Origin: Mycobacterium bourgelatii
GTDB lineage: Bacteria; Actinomycetota; Actinomycetes; Mycobacteriales; Mycobacteriaceae
Length of the DNA: 64,000 nt
Direction of reading: 5' to 3'
Assembly: GCF_010723575.1 (NCBI RefSeq)
Contig: NZ_BLKZ01000002.1
Location: forward strand, 496,001-560,000
The notes beneath the pieces are model-generated. The model was not told the origin of the DNA and did not search any database. It worked only from the letters and a program-made list of their open reading frames with translations. Position 1 is the first letter of the stretch. The number at the start of each line of letters is the position of its first letter. The position numbers were made by a program, and so were the translations under genes. Positions 54,647 to 63,801 of the stretch are shown one piece after another.

Positions 54647-55126
54647 ATGACGGTCTCGTTCCGGCCCACGGCCGACCTGGTCGACGACATCGGTCCCGAC
54701 GTGCGCAGCTGCGACCTTCAGTTCCGCCAATTTGGCGGGCGCACCGAGTTCGCCGGCCCCATCAGCACCGTGCGCTGCTTCCAGGACAACGCCCTGCTCA
54801 AGTCGGTGCTTTCGCAGCCAGGTGAGGGCGGAGTGCTGGTGATCGACGGCGCGGGCTCGGTGCACACCGCGTTGGTTGGTGATCTGATCGCTGAGTTGGC
54901 GCGCTCGAATGGCTGGGCCGGCTTGATCGTGCACGGTGCGGTGCGCGACTCCGCCGCGCTGCGTGGCATCGACATCGGCATCAAGGCGTTGGGCACCAAT
55001 CCACGCAAGAGCACCAAGACCGGCGCCGGTGATCGCGACGTCGAAATCAGCTTGGGCGGAATAACCTTCGCGCCAGGCGACATCGCCTACAGCGACGACG
55101 ACGGCATTGTCGTCGTGACGCCGTAG
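54647..55126 (+). CDS. rraA: RraA-like protein, regulator of ribonuclease E / aldolase family
   Basis: The 159-residue protein has the family signature GGRTEFAGPISTVRCF, VIDGAGSVHTALVGDLIAELA (GDLIA landmark) and HGAVRDSAALRGIDIGIKALG. RraA proteins bind RNase E and lower its activity, while related members are 4-hydroxy-4-methyl-2-oxoglutarate aldolases. The R/D pair in the VRD loop keeps the aldolase possibility open. H37Rv once listed this gene as menG. Confidence 0.92.
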   Translation: MTVSFRPTADLVDDIGPDVRSCDLQFRQFGGRTEFAGPISTVRCFQDNALLKSVLSQPGEGGVLVIDGAGSVHTALVGDLIAELARSNGWAGLIVHGAVRDSAALRGIDIGIKALGTNPRKSTKTGAGDRDVEISLGGITFAPGDIAYSDDDGIVVVTP

Positions 55127-55145
55127 CGACCCGAGCCCAAACCGG

Positions 55146-56618
55146 TTACGAAACCGCCACAGCGGCAGGCTTTTTCGTGAACAGCAAGCCTTCATCCTCG
55201 AGCTTGCCTCGACGAATCAGGCGGATGTCGCGCAGGTAGTTCTGGTTGAGCCGCCACGGGGTGCGCGAACCCTGCTTCGGCAATTCATCCAGCGAGCGCA
55301 GCACGTACCCGGGCGTGAACTCCATGAACGGCCGCTCCTCGACGTCGGGACCCGGCCGGTCCACCACCACCGTGTCAAACCCGTTGGCGTCCATGTGGTT
55401 CAACAGACGGCAGACGAACTCCGACACCAGGTCGGCCTTCAGGGTCCAGGACGCGTTGGTGTAACCCACCGTGTAGGCCATGTTCGGGATGCCGGAGAGC
55501 ATCATGCCCTTGTAGGCAATCGACTTGGTGATATCCACCGGTTCGCCATCGATCGAGGTGGTCGCCCCGCCGAACAACTGCAGGTTCAAACCCGTTGCGG
55601 TGACGATGATGTCGGCCGCAAGTTCCTGTCCGGAGTTCAGCCGGATGCCGTTCGGGGTGAACCGGTCGATGGTGTCGGTGACCACGTCGACCTTGCCGTG
55701 CCGGATGGCGCGGAACAGATCGCCGTTGGGCACCAGGCACAACCGCTGCTCCCACGGGTTGTAGTGCGGGCCGAAATGCTTTCGCACGTCATAACCCTCG
55801 GGCAGTTGCTTCTTGGCCAGCCCCATGAACATCTTCCGCATGCGGCGCGGCCACTTCTGGCACGCGCCGTACAAAGCTGCACCACGGACCACGTTCTTCC
55901 ACCGGACCACGGTGTAGGCCATCCGCTCGGGCAGATAGCGGTTGAGTCGCTCCGCGACGGAGTCGCGCTCGGGTTGCGACACGATGTAGGTGGGCGAGCG
56001 TTGCAGCATCGTCACGTGCTTGGCGCCCGAGTTGGCCAGTGCCGGAACCAGGGTGACGGCCGTAGCGCCACTGCCGATCACGACGATGTTCTTGCCTTCG
56101 TAGTCGAGATCCTCGGGCCAGTGCTGCGGGTGAATGATCGGGCCGGTGAAGTCTTCCGAGCCGGCGAACTTAGGCGAGTAACCCTCTTCGTAGTTGTAGT
56201 AACCACTGCACAGGAACAGGAACGAGCAGGTGATACTGCTCTGCTCGCCGTTGCTGTCGATCTGGACCGTCCAGCGGTTCTCCGCGCTCGACCAGTCAAC
56301 GTTGACAACTTTCTGGTTGTACCGAATGTGCTTGTCGATGCCGTACATGGCCGCGGTGCTCTTGACGTACTCCAGGATCGGTCCGCCGTCGGCAATTGCC
56401 TGGCGTTCCGTCCACGGCCGAAAGCGAAAGCCCAGGGTGTGCATGTCGGAGTCGGAGCGAATGCCCGGGTAGCGGAACAGGTCCCAGGTGCCGCCCATGG
56501 CCGCGCGCTTTTCCAGGATCGCGTAGCTCTTGGTCGGGCAACGATCCTGCAGGTGCCAGGCCGCACTGACCCCCGAGATGCCAGCGCCGACGATGACGAC
56601 GTCGAGGTGCTCAGTCAT
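55146..56618 (-). CDS. ethA: FAD-containing Baeyer-Villiger monooxygenase EthA
   Basis: The 490-residue protein matches M. tuberculosis EthA. It has the FAD fold VIVGAGISGVSAA, the Baeyer-Villiger signature FTGPIIHPQHWPE (about 157-169) and the NADPH fold VVIGSGATAVTLVP. It oxidises ketones and activates thioamide prodrugs such as ethionamide. It is divergent from ethR, its repressor. Confidence 0.96.
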   Translation of the reverse strand: MTEHLDVVIVGAGISGVSAAWHLQDRCPTKSYAILEKRAAMGGTWDLFRYPGIRSDSDMHTLGFRFRPWTERQAIADGGPILEYVKSTAAMYGIDKHIRYNQKVVNVDWSSAENRWTVQIDSNGEQSSITCSFLFLCSGYYNYEEGYSPKFAGSEDFTGPIIHPQHWPEDLDYEGKNIVVIGSGATAVTLVPALANSGAKHVTMLQRSPTYIVSQPERDSVAERLNRYLPERMAYTVVRWKNVVRGAALYGACQKWPRRMRKMFMGLAKKQLPEGYDVRKHFGPHYNPWEQRLCLVPNGDLFRAIRHGKVDVVTDTIDRFTPNGIRLNSGQELAADIIVTATGLNLQLFGGATTSIDGEPVDITKSIAYKGMMLSGIPNMAYTVGYTNASWTLKADLVSEFVCRLLNHMDANGFDTVVVDRPGPDVEERPFMEFTPGYVLRSLDELPKQGSRTPWRLNQNYLRDIRLIRRGKLEDEGLLFTKKPAAVAVS

Positions 56619-56628
56619 GCCGACACGC

Positions 56629-56680
56629 TATCAACGCTGTGTTGAGGGGGTCAACACTCTGTCGAGTTTCTCAACACCGA
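56629..56680. promoter_or_regulatory. EthR operator region between ethA and ethR
   Basis: The 77-bp divergent spacer contains GTGTTGA at 56639 and its complement TCAACAC at 56651, plus further TCAAC copies at 56630 and 56671 spaced at about 20 bp. EthR of M. tuberculosis binds an extended, repeat-containing operator cooperatively in this spacer; the repeated TCAAC/GTTGA units fit. Confidence 0.7.
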
Positions 56681-56695
56681 GGTAAGCTGCCCGTC

Positions 56696-57343
56696 GTGAC
56701 CTCCTCCGCCGCCAGCCAGGTATCGCCGCGCCGGGGCCGGCGTACCGCCCGGCCGTCCGGCGACGATCGCGAGTTGGCGATCCTGGCCACCGCCGAGCGG
56801 CTGCTCGAGGACCGTCCGCTCAGTGACATCTCCGTCGACGACCTGGCCAAGGGCGCCGGCATTTCGCGACCCACGTTCTACTTCTATTTCCCGTCCAAGG
56901 AAGCGGTGCTGCTGACGCTGTTCGACCAGGTGGTCAACGAGGCCGACTCCGCGCTGGAAGCGCTCAGCGAGAGCATGGCCGAGCAAGGGGAGAACCGCTG
57001 GCGGATCGGGATCAACGTGTTCTTCGAGACGTTCGGATCCCACAAGGCGGTGACCCGGGCCAGTGTGGCCGCCGGCGGCACCAACCCCGAGCTGCGCGAA
57101 TTGTTGTCGACGTTCATGCAGAAGTGGATCAGCTTCTGTGCCGCGGCAATCGACGCCGAGCGGGAGCGCGGCGCCGCACCACGCACCCTGCCCAGCGAGG
57201 AGTTGGCCACGGCGCTCAATCTGATGAACGAACGCACGTTGATCGCATCCTTCTCCGGCGAGAAGCCGTCGATTCCGGAAGAGCATGTGCTGGACAACCT
57301 CGTGCACATCTGGATGAGCAGCATCTACGGCGAGGCCCGCTAG
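56696..57343 (+). CDS. ethR: TetR-family repressor EthR
   Basis: The GTG at 56696 gives 215 residues and the N-terminus TSSAASQVSPRRGRRTARPS that matches H37Rv EthR (216 aa). An upstream in-frame start at 56639 lies in the operator and is not used. The helix-turn-helix is DLAKGAGISRPTFYFYFPSK. The ligand tunnel region WRIGINVFFETFGSHKAV is conserved. It represses ethA. Confidence 0.95.
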   Translation: MTSSAASQVSPRRGRRTARPSGDDRELAILATAERLLEDRPLSDISVDDLAKGAGISRPTFYFYFPSKEAVLLTLFDQVVNEADSALEALSESMAEQGENRWRIGINVFFETFGSHKAVTRASVAAGGTNPELRELLSTFMQKWISFCAAAIDAERERGAAPRTLPSEELATALNLMNERTLIASFSGEKPSIPEEHVLDNLVHIWMSSIYGEAR

Positions 57344-57368
57344 CACGTCGCCTTGCGACAATGGCTTT

Positions 57369-57974
57369 ATGGGCGAAGAAAGCCTCTGGATGCGCAAGGT
57401 CGCGGCCGATCCCGGGCACTCACATTGGTACGTCGAGCGGTTCCGTTCAATGGCGCGCGCCGGTGAGGATCTGGCCGGCGAGGCGCGCCTCATCGACGCG
57501 ATGGCTCCCCGCGGCGCCCGCATCCTCGATGCCGGCTGCGGTCCCGGCCGGTTGAGTGGGTATCTGGCAGCCGCCGGTCACGACGTCGTCGGCGTCGACG
57601 TCGACCCCGTGCTCATCGAGGCTGCCGAACAGGATCATCCTGGGCCGCGCTATCTCGTCGGCGACCTCGCCGAACTCGACTTGCCCGCCCGCGGCATCGC
57701 CGACCCGTTCGACGTGATCGTGCTGGCCGGCAACGTCATGACGTTCCTTGCGCCGAGCACCCGGGTCACGGTGCTGGGCAGGGTGCGTGCCCACCTCGCC
57801 GCCGGCGGACGCGCCGTGATCGGCTTCGGCGCCGGGCGCGGGTACCCGTTCACCCAATTTCTTGACGACACCGCGGAAGCCGGGCTCACGCCCGACCTGC
57901 TGTTGTCCACCTGGGACCTGCGGCCGTTCACCGAAGACTCCGACTTTCTGGTCGCGCTGCTTCGGGCGGCTTAA
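57369..57974 (+). CDS. Class I SAM-dependent methyltransferase
   Basis: The 201-residue protein has motif I ILDAGCGPGRLSGYL (about 52-66), motif II VVGVDVDPVLIE and the VLAGNVMTFL post-motif. Substrate unknown. It starts 25 bp after ethR, so it may be transcribed with it. H37Rv does not have it at this place. Confidence 0.9.
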   Translation: MGEESLWMRKVAADPGHSHWYVERFRSMARAGEDLAGEARLIDAMAPRGARILDAGCGPGRLSGYLAAAGHDVVGVDVDPVLIEAAEQDHPGPRYLVGDLAELDLPARGIADPFDVIVLAGNVMTFLAPSTRVTVLGRVRAHLAAGGRAVIGFGAGRGYPFTQFLDDTAEAGLTPDLLLSTWDLRPFTEDSDFLVALLRAA

Positions 57975-58021
57975 GGCCCGGTTGTTGCGAGATTGTGGGC
58001 ACCCTAGGCCAACGACCACAC

Positions 58022-58134
58022 CGAGCCTGAAACCCTGCAGAAAAAGATTGAGTGAAGGCCTGCGTCGTTACAGGCTCGTCGCCCCGGCCAGTCCCCTACG
58101 TCGCTCGCCGCAAGCCTGAAACCCTGCAGGAAAA
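58022..58134 (+). repeat. Dispersed GAGCCTG hairpin repeat, one full and one partial copy
   Basis: CGAGCCTGAAACCCTGCAG begins at 58022 and runs on through AAAGATTGAGTG; it closes with CAGGCTCG at 58071-58078, an 8-bp hairpin. A second partial copy, AAGCCTGAAACCCTGCAGG, lies at 58112. The first ~33 bp match, in opposite orientation, the 34753-34785 and 34898-34930 parts of the direct repeat at 34.7 kb. Confidence 0.8.
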
Positions 58135-58165
58135 CGCGGGCGCACACCCGTTGTCGGACCCGCAT

Positions 58166-58181
58166 GCGAACATATGTTCGT
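58166..58181 (+). promoter_or_regulatory. LexA (SOS) box overlapping the dinB start
   Basis: CGAACATATGTTCG (58167-58180) is a perfect palindrome with the CGAAC-N4-GTTCG core of the mycobacterial LexA box. The ATG of the polymerase gene (58174) lies inside it. LexA should block this gene until DNA damage. The outer T/A pair of the full consensus is not kept. Confidence 0.85.
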
Positions 58182-59385
58182 GCGGTGCGAGGCGTCCATC
58201 CTGCACGCGGACCTGGACTCGTTTTACGCCTCCGTCGAGCAACGCGACGACCCCTCGTTGCGGGGTCGCCCGGTGATCGTCGGCGGAGGTGTCGTGCTGG
58301 CGGCCAGCTACGAGGCCAAGGCCTACGGCGTGCGGACCGCCATGGGAGGCGGGCAGGCGCGGCGGTTGTGCCCGCACGCCGTGGTGGTCCCGCCCCGCAT
58401 GCGCGCATATTCGCAGGCCAGCGACGCGGTGTTCGAGGTGTTCCGCAACTGCTCGCCCATTGTGGAGCCGCTCTCGGTCGACGAGGCCTTCCTCGATGTC
58501 AGCGGGCTACGCCGGACAAGTGGCCGCGTTTCGGGCAGCCCGGTGCAGATCGCCGCGCAACTGCGCGCCGACGTCCGCGAGCAAGTGGGCCTGCCCATCA
58601 CCGTGGGCATCGCCCGGACGAAGTTCCTTGCGAAGGTGGCCAGCCAGGAAGCCAAGCCCGACGGGTTGCTCCTCGTGCCGCCCGACGGGGAGCTGGAGTT
58701 TCTGCGGCCGTTGCCGGTGCGCCGGCTCTGGGGCGTCGGCGAGAAAACGGCGGAGAAATTGCACGCGCACGGCATCAGAACCGTGGCCGATGTCGCCGAG
58801 CTCAGTGAGTCCACTTTGGCCTCGATGCTGGGCGGCGCCATGGGCCGCCAGCTGTACGCGTTGTCCCGCAATATCGACCGTCGTCGAGTCACCACCGGCG
58901 TCCGGCGTCGGTCGATCGGTGCCCAGCGTGCACTCGGGAGTCGCGGCAACACCATGTCCCCCGCCGAACTCGACGCCGTCGTGGTCACCCTGATCGACCG
59001 GATCACCGGGCGGATGCGCAAGGCTGGGCGCACCGGGCGGACGGTGGTCCTGCGGTTGCGTTTCGACGATTTCAGCCGCGCCACCCGATCGCACACCCTG
59101 CCGTGGGCCACGTCGTCGACGGAGACCATCCTCGCCGCTGCTCGCCGGCTCGTCTCCTCGGCGGCGCCGCTCATCACCGAGAAGGGCCTGACGCTGGTCG
59201 GCTTCGCCGTGTCCGGCATCGACCGCGACGGCGCGCAACAGCTGATGCTGCCGTTCAGCGGCGAATCGCTGGCGGTGGACGCCGCCGTCGACCAGATCCG
59301 CCGGCGCTTCGGCAACACCGCGGTGACCCGCGCGGTGCTGGTCGGCCGCGACCCCGGCCTGGAGATGCCCCACCTACCTGACTGA
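58174..59385 (+). CDS. dinB: Y-family DNA polymerase IV (DinB3-type)
   Basis: The 403-residue protein has catalytic acids in HADLDSFYASVE (Asp about 13) and SVDEAFLDVSG. It carries RPVIVGGG, the YEAKAYGVRTAM finger and the helix-hairpin-helix LWGVGEKTAEKL, then a little-finger domain, and ends PGLEMPHLPD without an obvious beta-clamp motif beyond QLMLPF. It copies past damaged bases. As I recall, M. smegmatis has dinB3 next to ethA-ethR, while H37Rv lacks it. A GTG two codons downstream, at 58180, is an alternative start. The SOS box at the start implies damage induction. Confidence 0.93.
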   Translation: MFVRCEASILHADLDSFYASVEQRDDPSLRGRPVIVGGGVVLAASYEAKAYGVRTAMGGGQARRLCPHAVVVPPRMRAYSQASDAVFEVFRNCSPIVEPLSVDEAFLDVSGLRRTSGRVSGSPVQIAAQLRADVREQVGLPITVGIARTKFLAKVASQEAKPDGLLLVPPDGELEFLRPLPVRRLWGVGEKTAEKLHAHGIRTVADVAELSESTLASMLGGAMGRQLYALSRNIDRRRVTTGVRRRSIGAQRALGSRGNTMSPAELDAVVVTLIDRITGRMRKAGRTGRTVVLRLRFDDFSRATRSHTLPWATSSTETILAAARRLVSSAAPLITEKGLTLVGFAVSGIDRDGAQQLMLPFSGESLAVDAAVDQIRRRFGNTAVTRAVLVGRDPGLEMPHLPD

Positions 59386-59524
59386 CCGGCGACAAATGGG
59401 GCAAATGCCCCATGGGTATTCGTCCCGATCCCCATACGCTCCTGCCTTACTGACCTGTATTGGCGACTCACCGGGTCCCGCGGGTCGGACTGACTTCTGC
59501 GCCAATTGCCTTGGGAGGTACCAA

Positions 59525-62278
59525 ATGTCATTCGTCATTGCGCTGCCGGAATACATGGGCGCGGCGGCAACAGACCTGGCTGGGATCGGATCGGCGGTGG
59601 AGTCGGCCACTGCCGCGGCAGCGGCCCACACAACCGGTCTGCTGGCGGCGGCGCAGGATGAGGTGTCCGTGGCCATCGCTGAACTCTTCGGCACGTTCGG
59701 TCAGCAATACCAGAGCGTGAGCGCGCAGGCGGCGTCGTTCCATGCGCAATTCGTGCAGGCGTTGACCGGTAGTGCCGGATCGTATGCCTCGGCCGAATCG
59801 GCTGCGGCACAGCCATTGCAGAGCCTGCTGGATGTGGTCAATGCACAGTTTGTCGCCCAGACCGGGCGCCCGCTGATCGGCAATGGCGCCAACGGCGCTC
59901 CCGGGACGGGCCAAAACGGCGGTGCCGGTGGATGGTTGATCGGCAACGGCGGGGCCGGCGGTTCGGGCACCTCGACCGCGGGCGCCGACGGCGGGCCCGG
60001 CGGGGCCGGCGGAGCGAGCGGGCTGTTCGGCAGCGGCGGCGCCGGCGGGGCCGGGGGTGTGGCCACCACCGCGGGCAAGGCCGGCGGAGCTGGCGGCGCG
60101 GGTGGCAACGCCATGCTGTGGGGCTCAGGCGGCGCCGGCGGGGCGGGCGGTGCCTCCACCGATGGCGCCGGCGCGGGCGGTGGTGCGGGTGGCCGCGGCG
60201 GCAATGCCGGCTTGTTGTTCGGCGCGGCCGGGGCCGGTGGGCCGGGCGGCTTCACCTTCGGAGGTGCCACCGGCGGCGCCGGTGGGGCCGGCGGCAATGG
60301 CGGGTTGTTCACCGACGGCGGGGCCGGTGGGGCGGGCGGGCCCGGAGCCACGGGTGGGGCCGGCGGCGCTGGTGGGACCGGCGGCATGTTCGGCGCCGGA
60401 GGGACCGGCGGGGCCGGGGGCATCGGGACCTCGACCACCGCCGGGACCACCGGAGGTGCCGGCGGGGCCGGCGGGGCGGGCGGCATGTTCGGCGCCGGCG
60501 GCACCGGCGGTTCCGGTGGGTCGAGCTTGGGTAGCGCCGGCGGCGCCGGCGGCGCTGGCGGTGACGCGGGCATGTTCTCCTTCGGCGATGGTGGTGCCGG
60601 TGGAGCCGGCGGCGAGGGCCTCAACAATGCGCAGACCGCCGGCGGCGCCGGCGGGGCCGGTGGAAACGCGGGCCTGCTGGTTGGCAATGGCGGCGCCGGC
60701 GGGGCCGGCGGGCAAGGCCGCACTGCCGGCGGCGTCGGCGGGGCGGGCGGTAACGCCGGGCAACTGCTGGGTTCGGGCGGCTCGGGCGGCACCGGTGGGG
60801 CCGGGATCGCCACCGGCGGTGCCGGTGGGGCCGGCGGGAACTCCGGAGTGTTCGGCAACGGCGGCAACGGCGGCAACGGCGGCGCCGGCGTCACCACCGG
60901 CGGCAACGGCGGCACCGGCGGCAACGGGGTGCTGATCGGCAATGGCGGCAATGCCGGTAGCGGCGGCACCGGCACAACCGCCGGCAAGGCCGGCCTCGGC
61001 GGCACCAGCGGGCTGCTGCTGGGCGCCGACGGGATCGGCGCGCCGATCAGCACCAACCCGATCCACATGCTGCAACAAGACGCACTCAACATCGTCAACC
61101 AGCCCGTGCAGGCGTTGACCGGGCGCCCGCTGATCGGCAACGGCGCCAACGGAACCCCGGGAACCGGGGCCGCCGGCGGCGACGGCGGCTGGCTGTTCGG
61201 CAACGGCGGCAACGGCGCGCACGGGGCCACCAACACCGCGGCCGCCGGGGCCGGCGGCAACGGTGGCGCCGGTGGCGCCGGCGGCGGCTTGTTCGGCAAC
61301 GGCGGCACCGGCGGGGCCGGCGGGATCGCCAACGGCGCGGGCGGAGTCGGCGGCACCGGTGGCACGGGTGGCTCGGCGCTACTGAACGGCTCCGGCGGCG
61401 CCGGCGGGGCCGGCGGACAGGCGATCAACGCCGGCAAGGGCGGCGCGGGCGGACGTGGGGGCAACGCCGGATTCCTCGGCGGCGCCGCCGGCAGCGGCGG
61501 CTACGGTGCCGGCTCCGGGCCCACCGGCGTGGGCGGGGCCGGCGGCACCGGCGGGCTGTTCAGCAATGGTGGAGTCGGCGGGTCTGGTGGCGCGGGCGCC
61601 GGGGGCGGGGCCGGTGGCAACGGGTTGCTGTTCGGCGCTGGCGGCACCGGCGGGGCGGGCGGCTTGGCCGGTAGCGGCGGCGCCGGGGGCACGGGCGGGC
61701 TGTTCGGCTCCGGCGGCGACGGCGGGTCCGGCGGCTACACGGCCGGTACCGGCGGCAGCGGCGGGGCCGGGGGTAACGCCGGGGCGCTGTCCTTCGGAAC
61801 GGGCGGTGCCGGCGGCTCCGGTGGGGCCGGCGTCTCGACCGGCGGCGCCGGCGGGGCAGGCGGCAATGCCAGCCTGCTGTTCGGTTCGGGCGGGGCCGGT
61901 GGCATCGGCGGTCACGGCGGCGCCGGCGGGAGCGGCACCCAACAAGGCGGCGCCGGGGGTGCGGGCGGCAACGCCGGGCTGCTCTCGGGCTCCGGTGGTG
62001 CCGGTGGTGCCGGCGGGTCCGGCGCCAACGCGAACGGCCAGGGCACCGGCGGCGCAGGCGGCACCGGCGGTAAGGCCGGCGTCACCGGCAGCGGCGGCGA
62101 CGGCGGTGCCGGCGGCTTCGGCGCCACCACGGCCGGCAAGGGCGGCAACGGCGGTAACGCAGTCCTCGTCGGCAACGGTGGTAACGGCGGCAACGCCGGC
62201 AAGGCCGGTGGCACCGCGGGTACCGGCGGCACTGGCGGGCTCCTGCTGGGCGACGACGGCGAGAACGGCAAGGCGTGA
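59525..62278 (+). CDS. PE_PGRS family protein
   Basis: The ATG at 59525 follows GGGAGGT and gives 917 residues with one open frame. Residues 1-95 form the PE domain (MSFVIALPEYMGAAATDLAG), then GRPLIGNGANGAPGTG and a long run of Gly-Gly-Ala/Asn/Thr repeats. A second linker module, ALTGRPLIGNGANGTPGTG, lies at about residue 530, splitting the repeats into two blocks and suggesting internal duplication of PE-proximal sequence. The end, LLLGDDGENGKA, is typical. Surface-exposed by type VII secretion. H37Rv has no PE_PGRS here. Confidence 0.93.
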   Translation: MSFVIALPEYMGAAATDLAGIGSAVESATAAAAAHTTGLLAAAQDEVSVAIAELFGTFGQQYQSVSAQAASFHAQFVQALTGSAGSYASAESAAAQPLQSLLDVVNAQFVAQTGRPLIGNGANGAPGTGQNGGAGGWLIGNGGAGGSGTSTAGADGGPGGAGGASGLFGSGGAGGAGGVATTAGKAGGAGGAGGNAMLWGSGGAGGAGGASTDGAGAGGGAGGRGGNAGLLFGAAGAGGPGGFTFGGATGGAGGAGGNGGLFTDGGAGGAGGPGATGGAGGAGGTGGMFGAGGTGGAGGIGTSTTAGTTGGAGGAGGAGGMFGAGGTGGSGGSSLGSAGGAGGAGGDAGMFSFGDGGAGGAGGEGLNNAQTAGGAGGAGGNAGLLVGNGGAGGAGGQGRTAGGVGGAGGNAGQLLGSGGSGGTGGAGIATGGAGGAGGNSGVFGNGGNGGNGGAGVTTGGNGGTGGNGVLIGNGGNAGSGGTGTTAGKAGLGGTSGLLLGADGIGAPISTNPIHMLQQDALNIVNQPVQALTGRPLIGNGANGTPGTGAAGGDGGWLFGNGGNGAHGATNTAAAGAGGNGGAGGAGGGLFGNGGTGGAGGIANGAGGVGGTGGTGGSALLNGSGGAGGAGGQAINAGKGGAGGRGGNAGFLGGAAGSGGYGAGSGPTGVGGAGGTGGLFSNGGVGGSGGAGAGGGAGGNGLLFGAGGTGGAGGLAGSGGAGGTGGLFGSGGDGGSGGYTAGTGGSGGAGGNAGALSFGTGGAGGSGGAGVSTGGAGGAGGNASLLFGSGGAGGIGGHGGAGGSGTQQGGAGGAGGNAGLLSGSGGAGGAGGSGANANGQGTGGAGGTGGKAGVTGSGGDGGAGGFGATTAGKGGNGGNAVLVGNGGNGGNAGKAGGTAGTGGTGGLLLGDDGENGKA

Positions 62279-62311
62279 TCAGCAGTCTCGACGCCTGACC
62301 GGCCCAGGCTG

Positions 62312-63313
62312 CTAGGTGGCAGCCCACTCCAGAAGTTGCTCGGCCGGCCAGGCGTTGACGATGCGATCGGCCCCGATGCCGGCGTCCAACGCCTGCTGCG
62401 CGCCGTAACCGAGGAAGTCCAGCTGGCCGGGCGCGTGCGCGTCGGTGTCGATGCTGAAGACACAGCCGATGTCCCGCGCCAGGTTCAGCAGCCGGGTCGG
62501 CGGATCCCTGCGCTCGGGACGCGAGTTGATCTCCACGGCGGTGCCGTGGTCACGGCAGGCGGTGAACACCGCTTCGGCGTCGAACTTCGATTCGGGCCGG
62601 ATTCCGCGGTTTCCGGAAACCAGTCGGCCGGTGCAGTGGCCCAGCACGTCCGTGTGCGGGTTGGAGACGGCGTTGAGCATCCGCCGGGTCATGGCGGCGC
62701 CGTCCATCGCCAGCTTCGAATGAACGCTCGCCACCACGATGTCGAGCCGCTCCAACAGCTCGGGCTCCTGATCCAGGCTGCCGTCCTCGAGGATGTCCAC
62801 CTCGATTCCGGTCAGAATGCGCATCGCGAACTTGTCCCGCAGCGCGTCGATCTCGTCGAGTTGCCTGCGCAGCCGCTCCGGCGATAGGCCGTTGGCGATG
62901 GTCAATCGGGGTGAATGGTCGGTCAGCGCGCAGTACTCGTGGCCGAGCTCCGCCGCGGTCGTCATCATCTCCTCGATCGGCGCGGATCCGTCGGACCAGT
63001 TCGAATGCAGGTGCAGATCTCCCCGCAGCGCGGCGCGGATCTCTCCGCCACCCAAATCCTTTGCCTCAGACCGCAATTCGACCAGTTGGTCAGGTTCTTG
63101 TCCGGCCCACGCCTGCGCGATGACCTTGGCGGTCTTGGGCCCGATGCCCGGGATCGATTGCCAACTGTTGGCCTGGCCGTGGCGTTCCAAAGCGGCCTCA
63201 TCCATGCCCTCGAGGATGTCGGCGGCGTTGCGATAGGCCATTACCCGCCTGGGGTCCTGGCGGCTGCGGTCCTTGTAGTAGGCGATCTGCCGCAGGGCCA
63301 CTACCGGGTCCAC
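62312..63313 (-). CDS. PHP-domain phosphoesterase with helix-hairpin-helix (PolX-like; Rv3856c orthologue)
   Basis: The GTG at 63313, overlapping the upstream stop as TAGTG, gives 333 residues, close to H37Rv; a GTG 4 codons further upstream is possible. Residues ~1-100 carry a helix-hairpin-helix (SIPGIGPKTAKVIAQ). The PHP domain follows with metal sites GDLHLHSNWSDG, ALTDHSP, GIEVDIL, VASVHSK, LGHCTGR and DTDAHAPGQ. It resembles the C-terminal half of PolX DNA polymerases without the polymerase part; nuclease or phosphatase activity is expected. Confidence 0.92.
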   Translation of the reverse strand: MDPVVALRQIAYYKDRSRQDPRRVMAYRNAADILEGMDEAALERHGQANSWQSIPGIGPKTAKVIAQAWAGQEPDQLVELRSEAKDLGGGEIRAALRGDLHLHSNWSDGSAPIEEMMTTAAELGHEYCALTDHSPRLTIANGLSPERLRRQLDEIDALRDKFAMRILTGIEVDILEDGSLDQEPELLERLDIVVASVHSKLAMDGAAMTRRMLNAVSNPHTDVLGHCTGRLVSGNRGIRPESKFDAEAVFTACRDHGTAVEINSRPERRDPPTRLLNLARDIGCVFSIDTDAHAPGQLDFLGYGAQQALDAGIGADRIVNAWPAEQLLEWAAT

Positions 63314-63750
63314 TACCCGGTCCACAATTGCCCCGCGATGAACCCGGCGAACACCACGGCGAAGCCGCCCATCTCGCCCACGATGAGCGCGGTCATCGCC
63401 AGCCGGGTGCCGCGTACCGGCGGATCGAATTGATTCTCGGTGTCGCGCAGCGCGCCGTGCAGGATGTAGCTACCGATCGCGGCGACGAAGAAGAACACCG
63501 TCACCATGGCCGCGGACAGGTTCACCCACGTCGGCCAGGCGCTGAGTTCGACGAACGCCGCGATCAGCAGCGTCGCGAACGCGTACAGCAGCGCCGCGCG
63601 GTGGGCTATGTCGACATACGGGTGCGCGCGGTGGTCATCGCTGACCATGATCTGGCGGTACTTCCACACCCCGAGACCAAGCGCCAGAAGAAAGATAAGT
63701 CCCGTCGCCAGCAGGGTGATTTTGGTGTCGAATCCGAGGGCACAGCTCAT
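63313..63750 (-). CDS. Four-helix membrane protein (possible Rv3857c counterpart)
   Basis: The 145-residue protein has four hydrophobic segments (about 9-27, 50-70, 78-98, 115-138). No motif recognised. It is translationally coupled to the PHP gene downstream (1-bp overlap), which suggests linked function, but none is known. Confidence 0.8.
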   Translation of the reverse strand: MSCALGFDTKITLLATGLIFLLALGLGVWKYRQIMVSDDHRAHPYVDIAHRAALLYAFATLLIAAFVELSAWPTWVNLSAAMVTVFFFVAAIGSYILHGALRDTENQFDPPVRGTRLAMTALIVGEMGGFAVVFAGFIAGQLWTG

Positions 63751-63801
63751 CGTTGGTCCGAGTGTAGTTGTGCCACAGGAACGGGGCCTAACGTCGCAGG
63801 T

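Noticed and set aside
59701..61464. Proline-rich antisense frame opposite the PE_PGRS gene
   Set aside because: GGC/GCC-rich repeats read as Pro-Pro-Ala on the other strand; the frame has no start context and mirrors the PGRS repeats.
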